Shown here piece by piece: positions 22,870 through 32,892 of a stretch of DNA of 64,000 bases (position 1 is the stretch's first letter; each line of letters opens with the position of its first letter). The DNA comes from Panax quinquefolius (lineage: Eukaryota > Streptophyta > Magnoliopsida > Apiales > Araliaceae), in contig CM035152.1 in NCBI GenBank assembly GCA_020205615.1, positions 153,446,778 to 153,510,777 on the forward strand, read 5' to 3'. Both the position numbers and the translations under genes were made by a program. The notes beneath the pieces are model-generated. The model was not told the DNA's origin, ran no database searches, and saw nothing but the letters and a program-made list of their open reading frames with translations.

Positions 22870-24117
22870 AAAACTGCTCCTACCGCCAACGAACTAGCTG
22901 CTAAGTATAAATATAGAGGCTCAGCAGGAGCGGGCTTCACCAACAAAGGCGTCGAAGATAAGTAGGACTTAATGCTCTGAAAGGCGTCCTCATACTCCGA
23001 AGTCCATTGGAACGTCTTTGCATTCTTCGGCCCTTTCAACGTATCAAAAAACGGCAAACATCTTTCTGCCGACTTAGACATGAACCTCCTTAAAGCTGCA
23101 ATCCTTCCAGTCAAATGTTGAACATCTTTAAATGACTGAGGAGTCTTCATGTTCAGGATCGTTTGAATCTTCTCTGGATTGGCTTCAATTCCTCTTTGAC
23201 TGACAAGATAACCCAGAAATTTGCCAGCCCTTAAACCGAAGGTGCATTTGCTGGGGTTCAATCTTAAATTGTGATGACGAATTGTCTGAAAGCATTCTTC
23301 TAAATCATCCAGATGTTTATGCACCAACATGCTCTTGACAATCATGTCATCCACGTACACCTCCACATTTCGCCCGGTGATATCGAAGACATGGTTCATC
23401 ATCCTGCATGCGTGGCTCACGGCATTGATGAGTAGAAAGTCATTTTCTTATAGGCATATACTTAGAGCGATGCGTAATGAGCGCCGTCTTGGTATATCCT
23501 CTTCTACACATGGAAATCGATGATATCCAGAGAATCGTCCGTGAAACTTAACAAAGCATACCGAAGTGGCATCGATGAGTTGGTCGATGTGGGGCGTGTG
23601 TAGAAATCCTTTGGACAAGCTTTATTTAGATCGGTATAGTCGATCTGCGGACTCGCCATTTACCATTCTGCTTCTGGACCAGCACCACATTTGCCATCCA
23701 CTGCGGGTAGTCAATCTCAAAGATGAAGTCAGCTGCCAACAGTTTTGTAATCTCTTCATCGATGATCAGCTGACGTTCAGGTGCAAAGATCCTCCTCTTC
23801 CATCCGGACCGATTTCTTTGATGGGTCCACTTCAATGGATGCTCGGCGATATCCTCTTTACTCCCTGGCATATCTTGAGGTTCCCATGCGAAGATGTCAA
23901 CATAGCATCTCAGGAGCTCCATGAGGTTCGTCCGGAGAGGTTCCGGCAAACCCGAACCTATTTTCACTGTCTTGTTCACTTTGCCCAGGATGAGCTCTAT
24001 CTCCTCTGTTTCTTCAGCTGGCATGACCAATGGTTCAGAACTACTCTCTGTGAAGGGTTCAATCTCTATTGCCATGGCCTGTTTTTGCTTCGATACCCCC
24101 ACTCCCGAAGTGATCAC
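22870..24117 (-). pseudogene. Element D reverse transcriptase and RNase H start, Tat type
   Basis: Two open parts. Upstream part 24117-23626: FAWEPQDMPGSKEDIAEHPL, RRIFAPERQLIIDEEITKLL, FIFEIDYPQWMANVVLVQKQ, NGKWRVR. Downstream part 23420-22870: NHVFDITGRNVEVYVDDMIV, KSMLVHKHLDDLEECF, LNPSKCTFGLRAGKFLGYLV, LTGRIAALRRFMSKS, then the first RNase H residues YLYLAASSLAVGAVF. The catalytic YVDD (23346-23357) is intact. About 200 bases between the parts (23421-23625) are frameshifted. The gene is cut at 22870 by the LTR of B; six codons beyond belong to that LTR. RT copies the genomic RNA in the particle. Confidence 0.9.
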
Positions 24118-24134
24118 AGCATTTTTATAACACC

Positions 24135-24719
24135 TTACGGCGGATCCAAATTCCCTTTCACCTCACCAACCCCATGAGCCGTAGGAAATTTGATTTTGAA
24201 ATGAGGAATTGAGGTCACAGCTTGCAAAGCAATTAAAGTAGGCCTTCCCAAAATAGCATTATAAGCAGAATCTACATGCACAACATAAAATTTGCTAATA
24301 ATTTCTACTTGTTGAGGGGCCGTTCCGAAGATGACCGGTAGTTCAATGGTTCCAACCACCTTGACCGGATCGCTACTAAAACCATACAAAGGAGCTTCCT
24401 GCCCTATCTCCATCTTCCGCCCGTCTAGGTGCATCCTCTGATAAGCGTGGGCATACAGAATATCTACAGAAGACCCATTATCTACCATCATTCGCTTCAT
24501 ATCCACCGAACCCACTTGCGCGGTCAGCACCAATGATCCCTCGTGCGGTTCGATGACTTCCAAAGGGTAATCTTCATCAGTAAAGAAGATTACCGTACTG
24601 GAATAAGGTCTGTCAGTCTTCGGGAAGGTACCCGCCATTGACATGACCGAATCTAAGTAACTCCGGCGCTTCTTTCCAACGAGTTTGCCAGAAGTACCCC
24701 TAGTGATGATATCTATCAC
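24135..24719 (-). pseudogene. Element D aspartic protease region, open over 195 codons
   Basis: Uninterrupted frame. It contains VIFFTDEDYPLEVIEPHEGS, LVLTAQVGSVDMKRMMVDNG, SSVDILYAHAYQRM and SAYNAILGRPTLIALQAV. This is a retropepsin-like domain: active-site turn in the first half, ILGRP motif in the second. The turn reads DNG where most retropepsins have DTG or DSG; variation at this position is known in Tat/Athila proteases, so loss of function is not certain. It belongs to the gag-pol chain and is separated from RT by a frameshift near 24117-24135. Confidence 0.85.
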
Positions 24720-25860
24720 ATGCCTTGCAGTCGCTCCCGAGCGGGCAACGCAGCGCTTCTTTGAAGCTGGTTGAGTGCCGGAGCAGGTCCTCTGTCTGAT
24801 GTTGATTAGTTACGGCGACCCGTCTTCAATTAAAGCCCCACCTTGTACCTTTCTTTCAATGAAGTCTTTCAAACTAGCATAGTCGTTCGTATCGTGACCT
24901 GAAGCTTGATGGTAATCACAATACTGACGAGGATTCCCTTTTCCGGGCCTAATGTTATCTCGAGGTGGCTCGAAGATAGGTTGATTCTTGATCGATCCAA
25001 GATAACGACCACATGCGTGTTGAGTGTTGTGTACGTCCTATTCACTCTCTGCAATGGAGCGGGCGGACGACGTCCTCCATCCTGTCTCCAATTATTGTAT
25101 TTTTTTCGACCCATAGCCGTAGCGGTCTTTATTCCTTCATTCTTCTTCCGGTCCCCATTGGTTCTGTCCGTCATCTCCTCCTGGCTTCTGCGAAGAAGGG
25201 CGTTTGAGGTCGTCCATGGCTTCCTCCACCATGATATAGCCTTGACTTTGTCGAAGGCTTCAAAGAAGACTCTTGGTGGTGAAACATTAACTTCTTCACT
25301 AACTTCTCTCGATTTGACCAAATCTAATCCATTCTGAAATAGTCCAACAACATGTAGATCGTTCAGTCATCATCATTGGCCGATCGCTTCACGGGCACCG
25401 CTTCACATATTGACCCAAAGACTCATTCGAATCACGTCAAGTCGGTGAGCCAACGAACCAGTTGGTTTTCCCCTTCTTTTGTTGCTCCCAAAGCGAGCAT
25501 GAAATTTACTTCACATGTCTGCCCAAGATGAAATTGAATCTGAGGGCAAAGTCCCCATCCATTGTCGGGCATCCTTTCTGAGCGTTATGACAAAAGTATG
25601 GCACTTAGCAGCATCGCTAAAGTCATAATAATCCATGAGTCGGTCGAACGCCTGACTGTGGTCATAGGGATCCCCCGATCCATCCTAACTTTCGATGTGG
25701 GGCAACTTCTTGGTGGGGTCAGCTTTTTCTTTAAGAATCTCCGTGGAAAAAAGGGATGCCTTCTTTCCCGAAGTATCCTTCGTTTTTTGTACTTCGACAA
25801 GCTGCTTTCGAAGTTCTTTTAATTCTTTAACCAGATACTCCACACCTTCTGGTTGAGATA
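24720..25860 (-). pseudogene. Element D gag (capsid and nucleocapsid part), frameshifted
   Basis: Minus-strand patches read DPYDHSQAFDRLMDYYDFSD, AAKCHTFVITLRKDARQWMG and TLPSDSISSWADM (about 25520-25680), the capsid core of Tat-type gag. Then come KFHARFGSNK (about 25480-25510), a KAISWW patch (about 25230) and the KFKGHDTNDYASLKDFIE-type C-terminal region (about 24860-24900). The pieces alternate between frames. Gag forms the particle. Assignment is from family knowledge of these motifs. Confidence 0.78.
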
Positions 25861-26583
25861 ATGCTTCTTTTTTTGGTGACTCCTTCTTCCGACAGCGAGT
25901 AGGTTTCTTTCAATGTAACCTCCAACTTTAGAGGGACTTTTCCGATGACGAGCGTCCACAGGGCGGTGTACCCTCAGTAGACTCTTGGGAGTATGACCTC
26001 TAGATATACTTCGTCTCTGAACTCGGGCGCTATGGTGAGAATATGCAACAAAAAGTGCTTTCTTTGTATGCTCAGGAGTGCGATCTCTGGATCGACCTCT
26101 TCGTTCGCTTCGACCCTGTCCCCTAGAATCGGCAGGGTGATATGTCCTCTTCGATCTTTGAGGAGTAGGGCTTCGGGATCTTCTTCTTTCTCGGGTTCGG
26201 CCCCGAGACTCTCGTCCTGAATGAGCAGGTTCTTTCCCACTCCGATGTCCTTGCTCTTCGGACTGATCATAACTGAACTCTTCGTCCCTCAACTCTGCCA
26301 TCCGAGCCATCTGCTCAGCTATATCCTGTCGCTGCTTCACAAGTACTTCCATAGCTCTATCAGCTTCATCTGCCATCTTAGCTAATCGGGAGGCCTTTGC
26401 GTCTTGGTCATCTCGGTATCGAGTTCTAGGCGAGGTGCCTTCTACTCGTTTCCGACCATGGCCAGACCCCTTCTCTGTCGGGAAGACTAGCTTACGCTTA
26501 GCTTTGCCCACCGCCTTCGGCCGAGAATCTTCAGGTGAACGTTTGGACGCTGTGCTAGCGTGAACACTTATTGTAGGTCCCAA
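25819..26583 (-). pseudogene. Element D gag N-terminal region, Arg/Ser-rich
   Basis: An open stretch of 254 codons beginning MGPTISVHASTASKRSPEDS. Coiled-coil-prone middle (DEADRAMEVLVKQRQDIAEQ, MARMAELRDEE) followed by a highly basic R/S-rich segment (RESRGRTRERRRSRSPTPQR). Such N-terminal basic/low-complexity gag segments are common in Tat elements. The frame probably has at least one shift relative to the capsid part near 25820. The start codon is the first ATG; the leader to the primer site is about 155 bases. Confidence 0.72.
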
Positions 26584-26738
26584 ACGATCTTTGCGCGAGA
26601 CACTCTTTCGCGGTCTTTGATTCAGCGACGACCATCTACCGCCTTCGAGTGTAGGTGTTCTCTTTCTTCACCATGAATACTGATGTAGAATAAACACAAT
26701 CTGTGATTGAAAAATACTCAGGACACTAGAACTCAGCC

Positions 26739-26754
26739 CTCCTTCTAGCGCCAA
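26739..26754 (-). other. Primer-binding site, element D
   Basis: Minus strand TTGGCGCTAGAAGGAG directly after the LTR end ...GTTAACA. TGGCGC-type primer sites are usual for Tat elements and differ from the TGGTATC sites of the chromoviruses nearby. Confidence 0.72.
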
Positions 26755-27395
26755 TGTTAACGCCAGGATCTTCTCCAACGTCCCAATCACGTAAGACGCC
26801 CTGATCCTGCACAGTAAACACGATAAACACCACAGCTTGACGGCGGACTACTGGGGGATAGCTCGAGCGTTAGAATAAGTATCGTGTTCACAAGGTTAAC
26901 AAATGGAGGATGTAATGCCTAGTGTATTGAGAGATAATAATTCTTAGTGTATATATGTGTGCATGAAAACGTACCTCTTTTTCAAGGCTTAGTTGATAGG
27001 TTATACTCTCTTTTGCGGTTCTGCGTGTCACCCACTACCTCTACGACCCCATTACGTGATCGATGGGTCCATGTCGCTTCTGCCTGCGATCTCTCACTAC
27101 TACTTTGGTCATTGTTTATCTTTGCCCAATGGCTATAATCTCATCCACATTAATGCATGGGCAGGTGTCCCAGTCAACTGTCATGCTCTTTCATCATTAC
27201 AAGTCAAAGTAATAGATATTAAATGATCCAACGGGTTAATCCAACGAACCGACCCGGTCTTATAGAGTTAAATAGAAATAACATGGTGATTAGGCCCAGC
27301 GACCTTTAAGGTACAATAATGAAGGTCCAATGGATTAATTAAATAAGTAAGCCCAACTTACTCGGCCCAAAGAGGAGAAATATCATAACCCAACA
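26755..27395 (-). repeat. 5' LTR of element D
   Basis: It runs from TGTTAACGCCAGG to ATAACCCAACA on the plus strand; 641 bp, so TGTTGGGTTAT...GTTAACA on the sense strand. It is the partner of the solo LTR at 32118-32752. The two share both ends, the CCCAATCACGTAAGAC patch (reverse in the solo) and the TTGGGCTTACTT patch. Confidence 0.9.
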
Positions 27396-27819
27396 TTATA
27401 TTTAATATTTCAAAACTTTATAATTTGATCAGAATTTACAGTGTTTAAGTTTTATTTAATTTATAATTTTTTTAAAACTAAAATTCTCCCCTGCTGTCTA
27501 TATATCCTGGTCCAGCCCCTGTATTTACCGAATAGTATTTCATGTAAATATGAATATTTTATGCAATATATATATATATGGAGTTTTTGCAAATTTTGGT
27601 AAATACTTTTGTTGTATAGCTCATCTTCCTATATTATAAAGCTTTAATGAGATTGTGTCACGTTTGTCTTCTTCTTTTTTTGCCTCTACAACTTTAAATA
27701 TATTATTATTTTATTTATTTTAATTAACCTTTTTAACTTCTTATTTAATCTTTTAAATTTTATAAAAATTTAATTTTATCTTACATAATTTACAGATACA
27801 GCGTGTAATATATATATAT
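27396..27819. other. AT-rich spacer
   Basis: No coding sequence or repeat of note; poly-A/T runs and a TA run at the right edge into which solo LTR F inserted. Confidence 0.6.
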
Positions 27820-29440
27820 TGTGACGCCCCCAAAATTAGGTATACATCACCCATCTTGGGTCGCCACTTACATGGTACAGAATTTAAATACAACTTACTT
27901 AACATAAGCTGCATAGGTATGCAATCTGACATAAATCGTGAGTTTAAATACAAATATAAATACACTAGATATTATACAAACTCAAAAAGGAGTCCTCATT
28001 ACAATTATTATCACACTATTTCACGAATAGTGAGGACTACTAATCTTATCTTGAGGACCATCACTCGTTTTCCCAGGCTAAGTCCATTTATATTCTCATT
28101 TCACGAGAAAAAGTGAAAGAAAGGGTGAGCTCAACTAGCCCGAAGAAATATTATGACTAAGATAATGCGAGAATAAATTATCAATAGTCTTCAACAATGT
28201 TAAGCGATAAAATAAAATAGATAAACCGGTTTAAGCTGCGGTGAATATACGATCCATTAAAAGAGTCAGTAGAAAATAAAGTCTACTATCTTTTAGGTTT
28301 TAAAAGGTTTTCATCACTATTATAGGCTGAGACTCGAATTTAATAAATATTCCACATCATCGAATCACCCCGCACTACTACGGCGAGGATATTCTTTAGT
28401 ATCACGACCACAATTATTCATGCTCTACGGGCGAGAATAGTTGTGTATTCATTAATGGTCATGATCACGCCAACAATCGTCCATCAATGCACTACTGACC
28501 CTCGAGGATTTTTATCACATCATTTGTAACATTACGGTCATGATTACATAATAGTCTCGGTCATAATCATACCAAGTCCATCTACATGCACTTCAGAGCC
28601 ACGATAACTTTCAACATAATATAAACATGAGGATGATGACAATGATATAAGAATTGATAAAACAAGTTCAAGAATTATTTTATCCAAGAATTATTAACGT
28701 CCAAATTATCAACATGATCTTTGTTTTGTAGAGTAAAATTAAAGAATGATCGGAAGAATATTTTCATGAAAAGATATTGGATGAAACGCAAATATCAAGG
28801 ATATTCCACTAATTTCATGGAGTATAGAAGTCAAAGTTTTAACCAACCGGGGTATAATAAAGAATGGAATAACAAAAGAAATCACCATAAATGCGATAGA
28901 TCGCATGCAGACGAGTTATTCAATGAATAATAAATAACGGAACCGGTCGGTGAAATTCACAAGCGATGGATGTTCAACGAGAATAATAAAGATGGAACCG
29001 GATCCGGTGTAAAACACATGATAGGATATTCCAATGTAATGATAAAGATTTTAACCGGAGTCCTGGTGTAAAACACATGCATGTGGATGTTCCAATGATA
29101 ATAATAAAGATTTTAACCGGTCCGGTGTAAAACACATGAGATGATGTTCCAATGAATAATAGAAGAATGTCACCAAGTATAGGGTAAACCACGTATACAA
29201 AGTTATTCTAACAGAATAATAAGCGATGGAATAACAATAGTTCTCTTCAGAATAAGAAAGAATAACACCCCTTACTTTTGGTAGGAGATTGAATCTTTGC
29301 AGCGATTAGTAGTAACAAAATACTCTTCTTCTTTCTCTTATTCTCTATATACTTTCTCTCTATAAAGCTTGAATGAATTAAGTGAAAATAATGAAGCACT
29401 AGGCCTCTATTTATAGAAGATTTCTAGCTTAGCACCTACC

Positions 29441-29593
29441 ATGTGAAAAAGACAAGTGGCTTGACGGTTGGTGATGTAAAAAGAAAAGTGGTTCGACGCT
29501 TTGTAATGTGAAACGACAAGTGGTTCGGCGCTTGTAATGTGAAACGACAAGTGGTTCGGCGCTTTTGTAATGTGAAACGACAAGTGGTTCGAC
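29441..29593. repeat. 33-bp tandem repeat in F
   Basis: Four copies of a unit with GACAAGTGGTTCGGCGCTT, as in B. Confidence 0.88.
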
Positions 29594-29603
29594 GTCTGGT
29601 AAA

Positions 29604-29738
29604 GGTAATTACTATTGGCGAAGGTAATTACTATTCACAAGGGTAATTACTATTGTGAAGGTAATTACTATTGACGAAGGTAAATACTATCTATTGTGAA
29701 GGTAATTACTATTCACAAAGGTAATTACTTATTGATGA
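29604..29738. repeat. GGTAATTACTATT minisatellite in F
   Basis: Seven units of 17-20 bp, orthologous to 22045-22195 in B but with different unit endings. Confidence 0.87.
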
Positions 29739-30363
29739 AGAGACTCTTAGATGATGACATATGAGCCCCTCATAAAATAATCAAACTTACCACAAATCAT
29801 TTTATTTTTCATCAACACATATTTAATCTTTCAACAATTATTAATCATTTATAACTTATCGTCTCAATTATTGATTTAATACTATAACATATTATCTGAT
29901 TGATCTTTGTGACAATAATTGAATCGATAATATAAGAGATACGATCGTGAATTCTTGCATTGCGATAATTAAGCGTATAGGTGAGTGACTTCTCACGTAA
30001 GCATCAATAATCAATACTGGTGTCTTACTTTATGCAACCACGCATTATTCGTATTTTTACCAACGGGTAGTTCAACAGTTTTAATTCGGTAACACCTCTG
30101 CCGTTATTTTTATAAAATATTTTTGTCGTTTTCTCGATCAAACAATAATTACATTGTGGGGTCCACCAATGATTGGTAGTTATGCGAATATTCCCTAACA
30201 AAAAGAATATTCCCAGACCAAACGAATATTTTATAACAACTTGCATACTTTGCAAAATTTATAAATATTACCCACAACTATAACATTATATCAAATTTAT
30301 TCCATAATATTCAAAAATAATATTTATAGAAAAATTCATTTTTATTTATAAAAGTTGGGGTCT

Positions 30364-30367
<4 letters not shown>

Positions 30368-30394
<27 letters not shown>
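30368..30394. repeat. TA dinucleotide repeat
   Basis: Uninterrupted TA run next to the solo LTR; similar runs lie at 30558-30577 and 30820-30844. Confidence 0.9.
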
Positions 30395-30558
30395 TACATA
30401 CCTCTTTTAAGCGACAGACCGGATGACGGTCCGGTCCCTCGTTAAAAGTTAAGACGACGGTTCTATATATAGCGACGAATGAGCGTAGTTCGTCAAAATC
30501 GATAAAGGAGGATATGCGAGGTATGTTAGATAAGGGTAAACTTAAGATCCGGATCAGT
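30395..30558. mobile_element. MITE copy G1, left end shortened
   Basis: The right terminus ATGTTAGATAAGGGTAAACT followed by TAAGATCCGGATC matches the termini of G2 and of 62289-62546. The left terminus retains only its inner part (ACATACCTC...TTTAAGCGACAGACC); about 30 outer bases are missing and replaced by TA repeat. The inside has AAGACGACGGTTCTATATA, present inverted in the copy at 62289. No coding capacity. Confidence 0.72.
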
Positions 30559-30578
30559 ATATATATATATATATATAT

Positions 30579-30820
30579 GAGTCCGGATCTTACTTCATCA
30601 TTTATCTAGCTCACCCAGCTTCACTTTCTTTTAGCGATTTAATCAGACGACCGGTTCGGCCATTAAATACAATCGTCGTCTATACTTTTAGCGACAGACA
30701 ACATACAACGTAGCTAAAAGTATAGACGACGGTTGAATGATCGAACCGTCGCCGAGTCCGTCGCTAAAGGGGGTGAGCTCGAGTGAGTTGGATAAGGGGT
30801 GAGCTTAAGATCCGGACCGT
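30579..30820. mobile_element. MITE copy G2 (Mutator-like), long terminal inverted repeats
   Basis: About 240 bp. Left end AGTCCGGATCTTAC..., right end ...TTAAGATCCGGACCGT; the inverted repeats extend about 60 bp in imperfect form to the TTTTAGCGA / TCGCTAAAG motifs. A perfect 19-bp inner inverted repeat (30674-30692 with 30713-30731) forms a hairpin. Flanks are TA repeats, so the target duplication cannot be judged. It is likely mobilised by a transposase elsewhere. Confidence 0.75.
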
Positions 30821-30844
30821 ATATATATTTATATATATATATAT

Positions 30845-31254
30845 TGTTGGAGTTGATCTCTTCTCTAATAAAATTGGCGCATGGCAACTTAATTATGTGC
30901 CAGCTAGTTTATATAAACCGCTGAAAATGAAATGATGCTTTCATTTTGCCAACAGAGGGCTACGTACTGAATCGAGCTTCATGTCCCTCATGTTCTGGGT
31001 TTTAGAGATGTATTTAATTTACATTATTAAAGTACATGTTTCATGTTTGCCGTTACTAAGCATGTAGATGTATTCTAATGTACTGGTTCCCTGTTAACTC
31101 CATTCTTGGTTCTGAAAAAGTGGATGTTCCATCTCGATGAAACTATTCTCCTCAACATTGGAAAATATAAACAATTTATTTGTATATTAAGAATTAAGAT
31201 ACTAATTAATAATAATATCTTCATCCATGATATTTTTGAGTGAATCTTGTTTCA
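30845..31254 (+). repeat. Ty1/copia-type 5' LTR
   Basis: A 410-bp segment from TGTTGGAGTTGATC to AATCTTGTTTCA, directly followed (after TA) by a perfect TGGTATCAGAG initiator-Met primer site. TG...CA ends plus the adjacent primer site identify a 5' LTR on the plus strand. No gag or pol follows, so this is a truncated element. Copia rather than gypsy is inferred from the short LTR and the form of the leader. Confidence 0.72.
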
Positions 31255-31256
31255 TA

Positions 31257-31267
31257 TGGTATCAGAG
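31257..31267 (+). other. Primer-binding site of the copia-type fragment
   Basis: TGGTATCAGAG, a full match to the complement of the plant initiator-Met tRNA 3' end; 2 nt from the LTR. Confidence 0.85.
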
Positions 31268-31853
31268 TAAATTTTCGAAAATTCGAGTCAGATTATCTGA
31301 TCGAGTTGTCGAGAGTCGGGAAGGCTGGGTTAATTATGTTTATTTGCAAGGATTATACTTGGGATATGACTATTAATTCAAGTGTGTTGTTTGTTTTCAA
31401 ATTTAGACTTGAGACTATTAATTTATGGATTATAAATAACTTATTGGAATTATAATTATAATTTTGTAATTATAATCTTAAAATTAATAAATTTAGAATT
31501 ATAATTTTTATAAACAAACATAACCCTAGCTCATTCTCTTGCAAAGACGATGACATTCTCTTGCAATGGATTTCATTTGTGGTTGGAAAAAGTTCCCCCT
31601 CAGCTACTTCACATCTGGAACGCTACTTTGTTTTCATGGTCTTAAATTGAACCCTCTCGTGACAGCAATAACAATACAATATTCAAGGGGGTTCAATTTA
31701 CCCATGCTATTGGTTTAATTGATCATTCTTAGACAAACTGGTCATTTTTAATAGTCGGTCTCTATTTTTCCTCGAATTTCATTATTGGATAGAGGAGTTT
31801 ACTCTTTAATCATTCATATTTGTAATTTTGATTCATTCTTAATAGAATAATAT
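31268..31853. other. Copia leader remnant and unassigned spacer
   Basis: The first 100 bases or so look like an untranslated leader after the primer site. Then AT-rich DNA without coding signal. A 13-bp direct repeat (CATTCTCTTGCAA) occurs twice near 31531 and 31552, and an inverted pair (TTGAACCCT / GGGGGTTCAA) near 31653 and 31687. An open frame at 31240-31455 spans the LTR/primer junction and is not a gene. Confidence 0.55.
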
Positions 31854-32098
31854 CTACAAGAAATTGGGTCATAGGCGACGGGTAATGTCGACGGCCATAG
31901 TTCCGTCGAGAATGACCTCATTAGCAACAGCCTAACCGTCGTCAATGAGTCCCGTCGATAATAACCTTTTCCGGTCTTAAATTTGGTGGGCTTTTTTTTC
32001 GTGGGGGAGGGAAAGTCATAGGCGACGGCTTAAAATTATATAGGCGACGGCAGTGCCGTCGTAAGTGAGTCAATCTCGACGGTCGTGCCGTCGAGAAT
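31852..32098 (+). mobile_element. CACTA-like transposon terminus, remnant
   Basis: It begins TATCTACAAGAAA, one or two changes from the usual CACTACAAGAAA terminus. It then carries many subterminal GACGG/CCGTC motifs in both orientations (ATAGGCGACGG, TGCCGTCG), the transposase-binding pattern of CACTA ends. No transposase and no second terminus were found; it ends where GAATCAAGCATTGTAAT begins. Confidence 0.62.
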
Positions 32099-32117
32099 GA
32101 GAATCAAGCATTGTAAT

Positions 32118-32752
32118 TGTTGGGTCATAATATTTCCTCTATTGGGCTGAATGAATTGGGCTTACTTGTTTAGTTAGTCCATTGGGTCTTTATTATTGGG
32201 TATTAATGTCATTGGGCCCAGTTACCATCTTGTTCCTTTCCAAATCTTTATAAAAACCGGATCGGGAATTCGATTGGGTTGACCCATTAAATATTTTAAT
32301 ATCTTCATCTTTGGCCGGTAATGATGAAAAAGCATGATAGTTGGTATTGTTATGAATCGTAAATGCATTAATGTGGATGAGATTATAATTACGGCGCCAT
32401 AAACGATGGAGAAAAGGTGACGACTGCATGCGATCGGCGAAATCAATGAGAGGAGTAGGGGGCGTAATGGAATGGCGGTGGGTAGCTTGCGATGGCCGGA
32501 TCTGAGTATATACATAGCAAGGAAGTCTTCACAAGCAGTGCGTCACACATTCAACTGATTATTATCTTTCTCAATACACTAGAAGATTATATCCTCCATT
32601 GTTAACCTTGTGAACACCAACACCGACTCTCACGCTTTGAGTTTATCCCAAGACGGTCGAAGCCGAAATCGAGCTTTTAGTGTTTATCGTGTTTCTTTGT
32701 GTATCGTATGTCTTACGTGATTGGGACGTGGCAGAAGATCTTGGCGTTAACA
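32118..32752 (+). mobile_element. Tat-type solo LTR with GTAAT duplication
   Basis: It runs from TGTTGGGTCATAAT to CTTGGCGTTAACA, 635 bp, plus strand; same family as the LTR of D. It is flanked by GTAAT at 32113-32117 and 32753-32757. There is no primer site or polypurine tract beside it. The duplication splits an AGAATCAAGCATTGTAAT motif that also forms the neighbouring hairpin. Confidence 0.92.
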
Positions 32753-32759
32753 GTAATCA

Positions 32760-32865
32760 TAGCCTAGAATCAAGCATTGTAATCATGTATATATACTGAG
32801 TTTGTAATCATGATTACAATTCTTGATTCTAGCAGGTTATGATTACAATGCTTGATTCTAGGCTA
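32760..32865. repeat. Perfect 27-bp inverted repeat (hairpin)
   Basis: Arms at 32760-32786 and 32839-32865 are exact reverse complements (TAGCCTAGAATCAAGCATTG then TAATCAT). The 52-bp loop itself contains GTAATCATGATTAC and a near copy TTGATTCTAG. A further copy of the arm core lies at 32100-32117, split by the solo LTR. Probably a MITE or foldback remnant. Confidence 0.75.
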
Positions 32866-32892
32866 TAATTAAGGACGTGATTAATCAAATAC

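Larger units (their letters stand above)
22870..27395 (-). mobile_element. Element D: Tat-type Ty3/gypsy retrotransposon, 5' part
   Basis: Minus strand: 5' LTR, primer site, gag, protease, then RT up to the point where B inserted. The YVDDMIVKS palm box, the LTGRIAALRRF connection and the gag SQAFDRLMDYY-type region are typical of the Tat group (Ogre/Retand relatives), not of the chromoviruses around it. GC content is visibly higher than in the neighbours. The 3' part (RNase H end, integrase, 3' LTR) lies left of the window. Confidence 0.88.
27820..30367 (-). mobile_element. Solo LTR F (same subfamily as B)
   Basis: It runs from TGTGACGCCCCC to GGGGTCTTACA, 2.55 kb, with no primer site, polypurine tract or coding region on either side. 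TATAT flanks both ends (27815-27819 and 30368-30372), weak evidence in a TA run. Contents mirror the B LTR: 60-65 bp units at 28914-29160, 33-bp units at 29441-29593, GGTAATTACTATT units at 29604-29738 and a minus-strand TATA box near 29406-29418. Solo LTRs arise by recombination between the two LTRs of one element. Confidence 0.9.

Noticed and set aside
23566..24177. 203-codon plus-strand open frame in the D region
   Set aside because: It is antisense to the RT of D, whose motifs are clear on the minus strand; no protein family is recognisable in the plus frame.
30361..30394. Centromeric or telomeric repeat
   Set aside because: Only a short TA microsatellite; no longer-period satellite or telomere motif is present.
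31240..31455. 72-codon plus-strand frame MNLVSYGIRVNFRKF
   Set aside because: It starts inside a copia LTR and runs across the primer-binding site.
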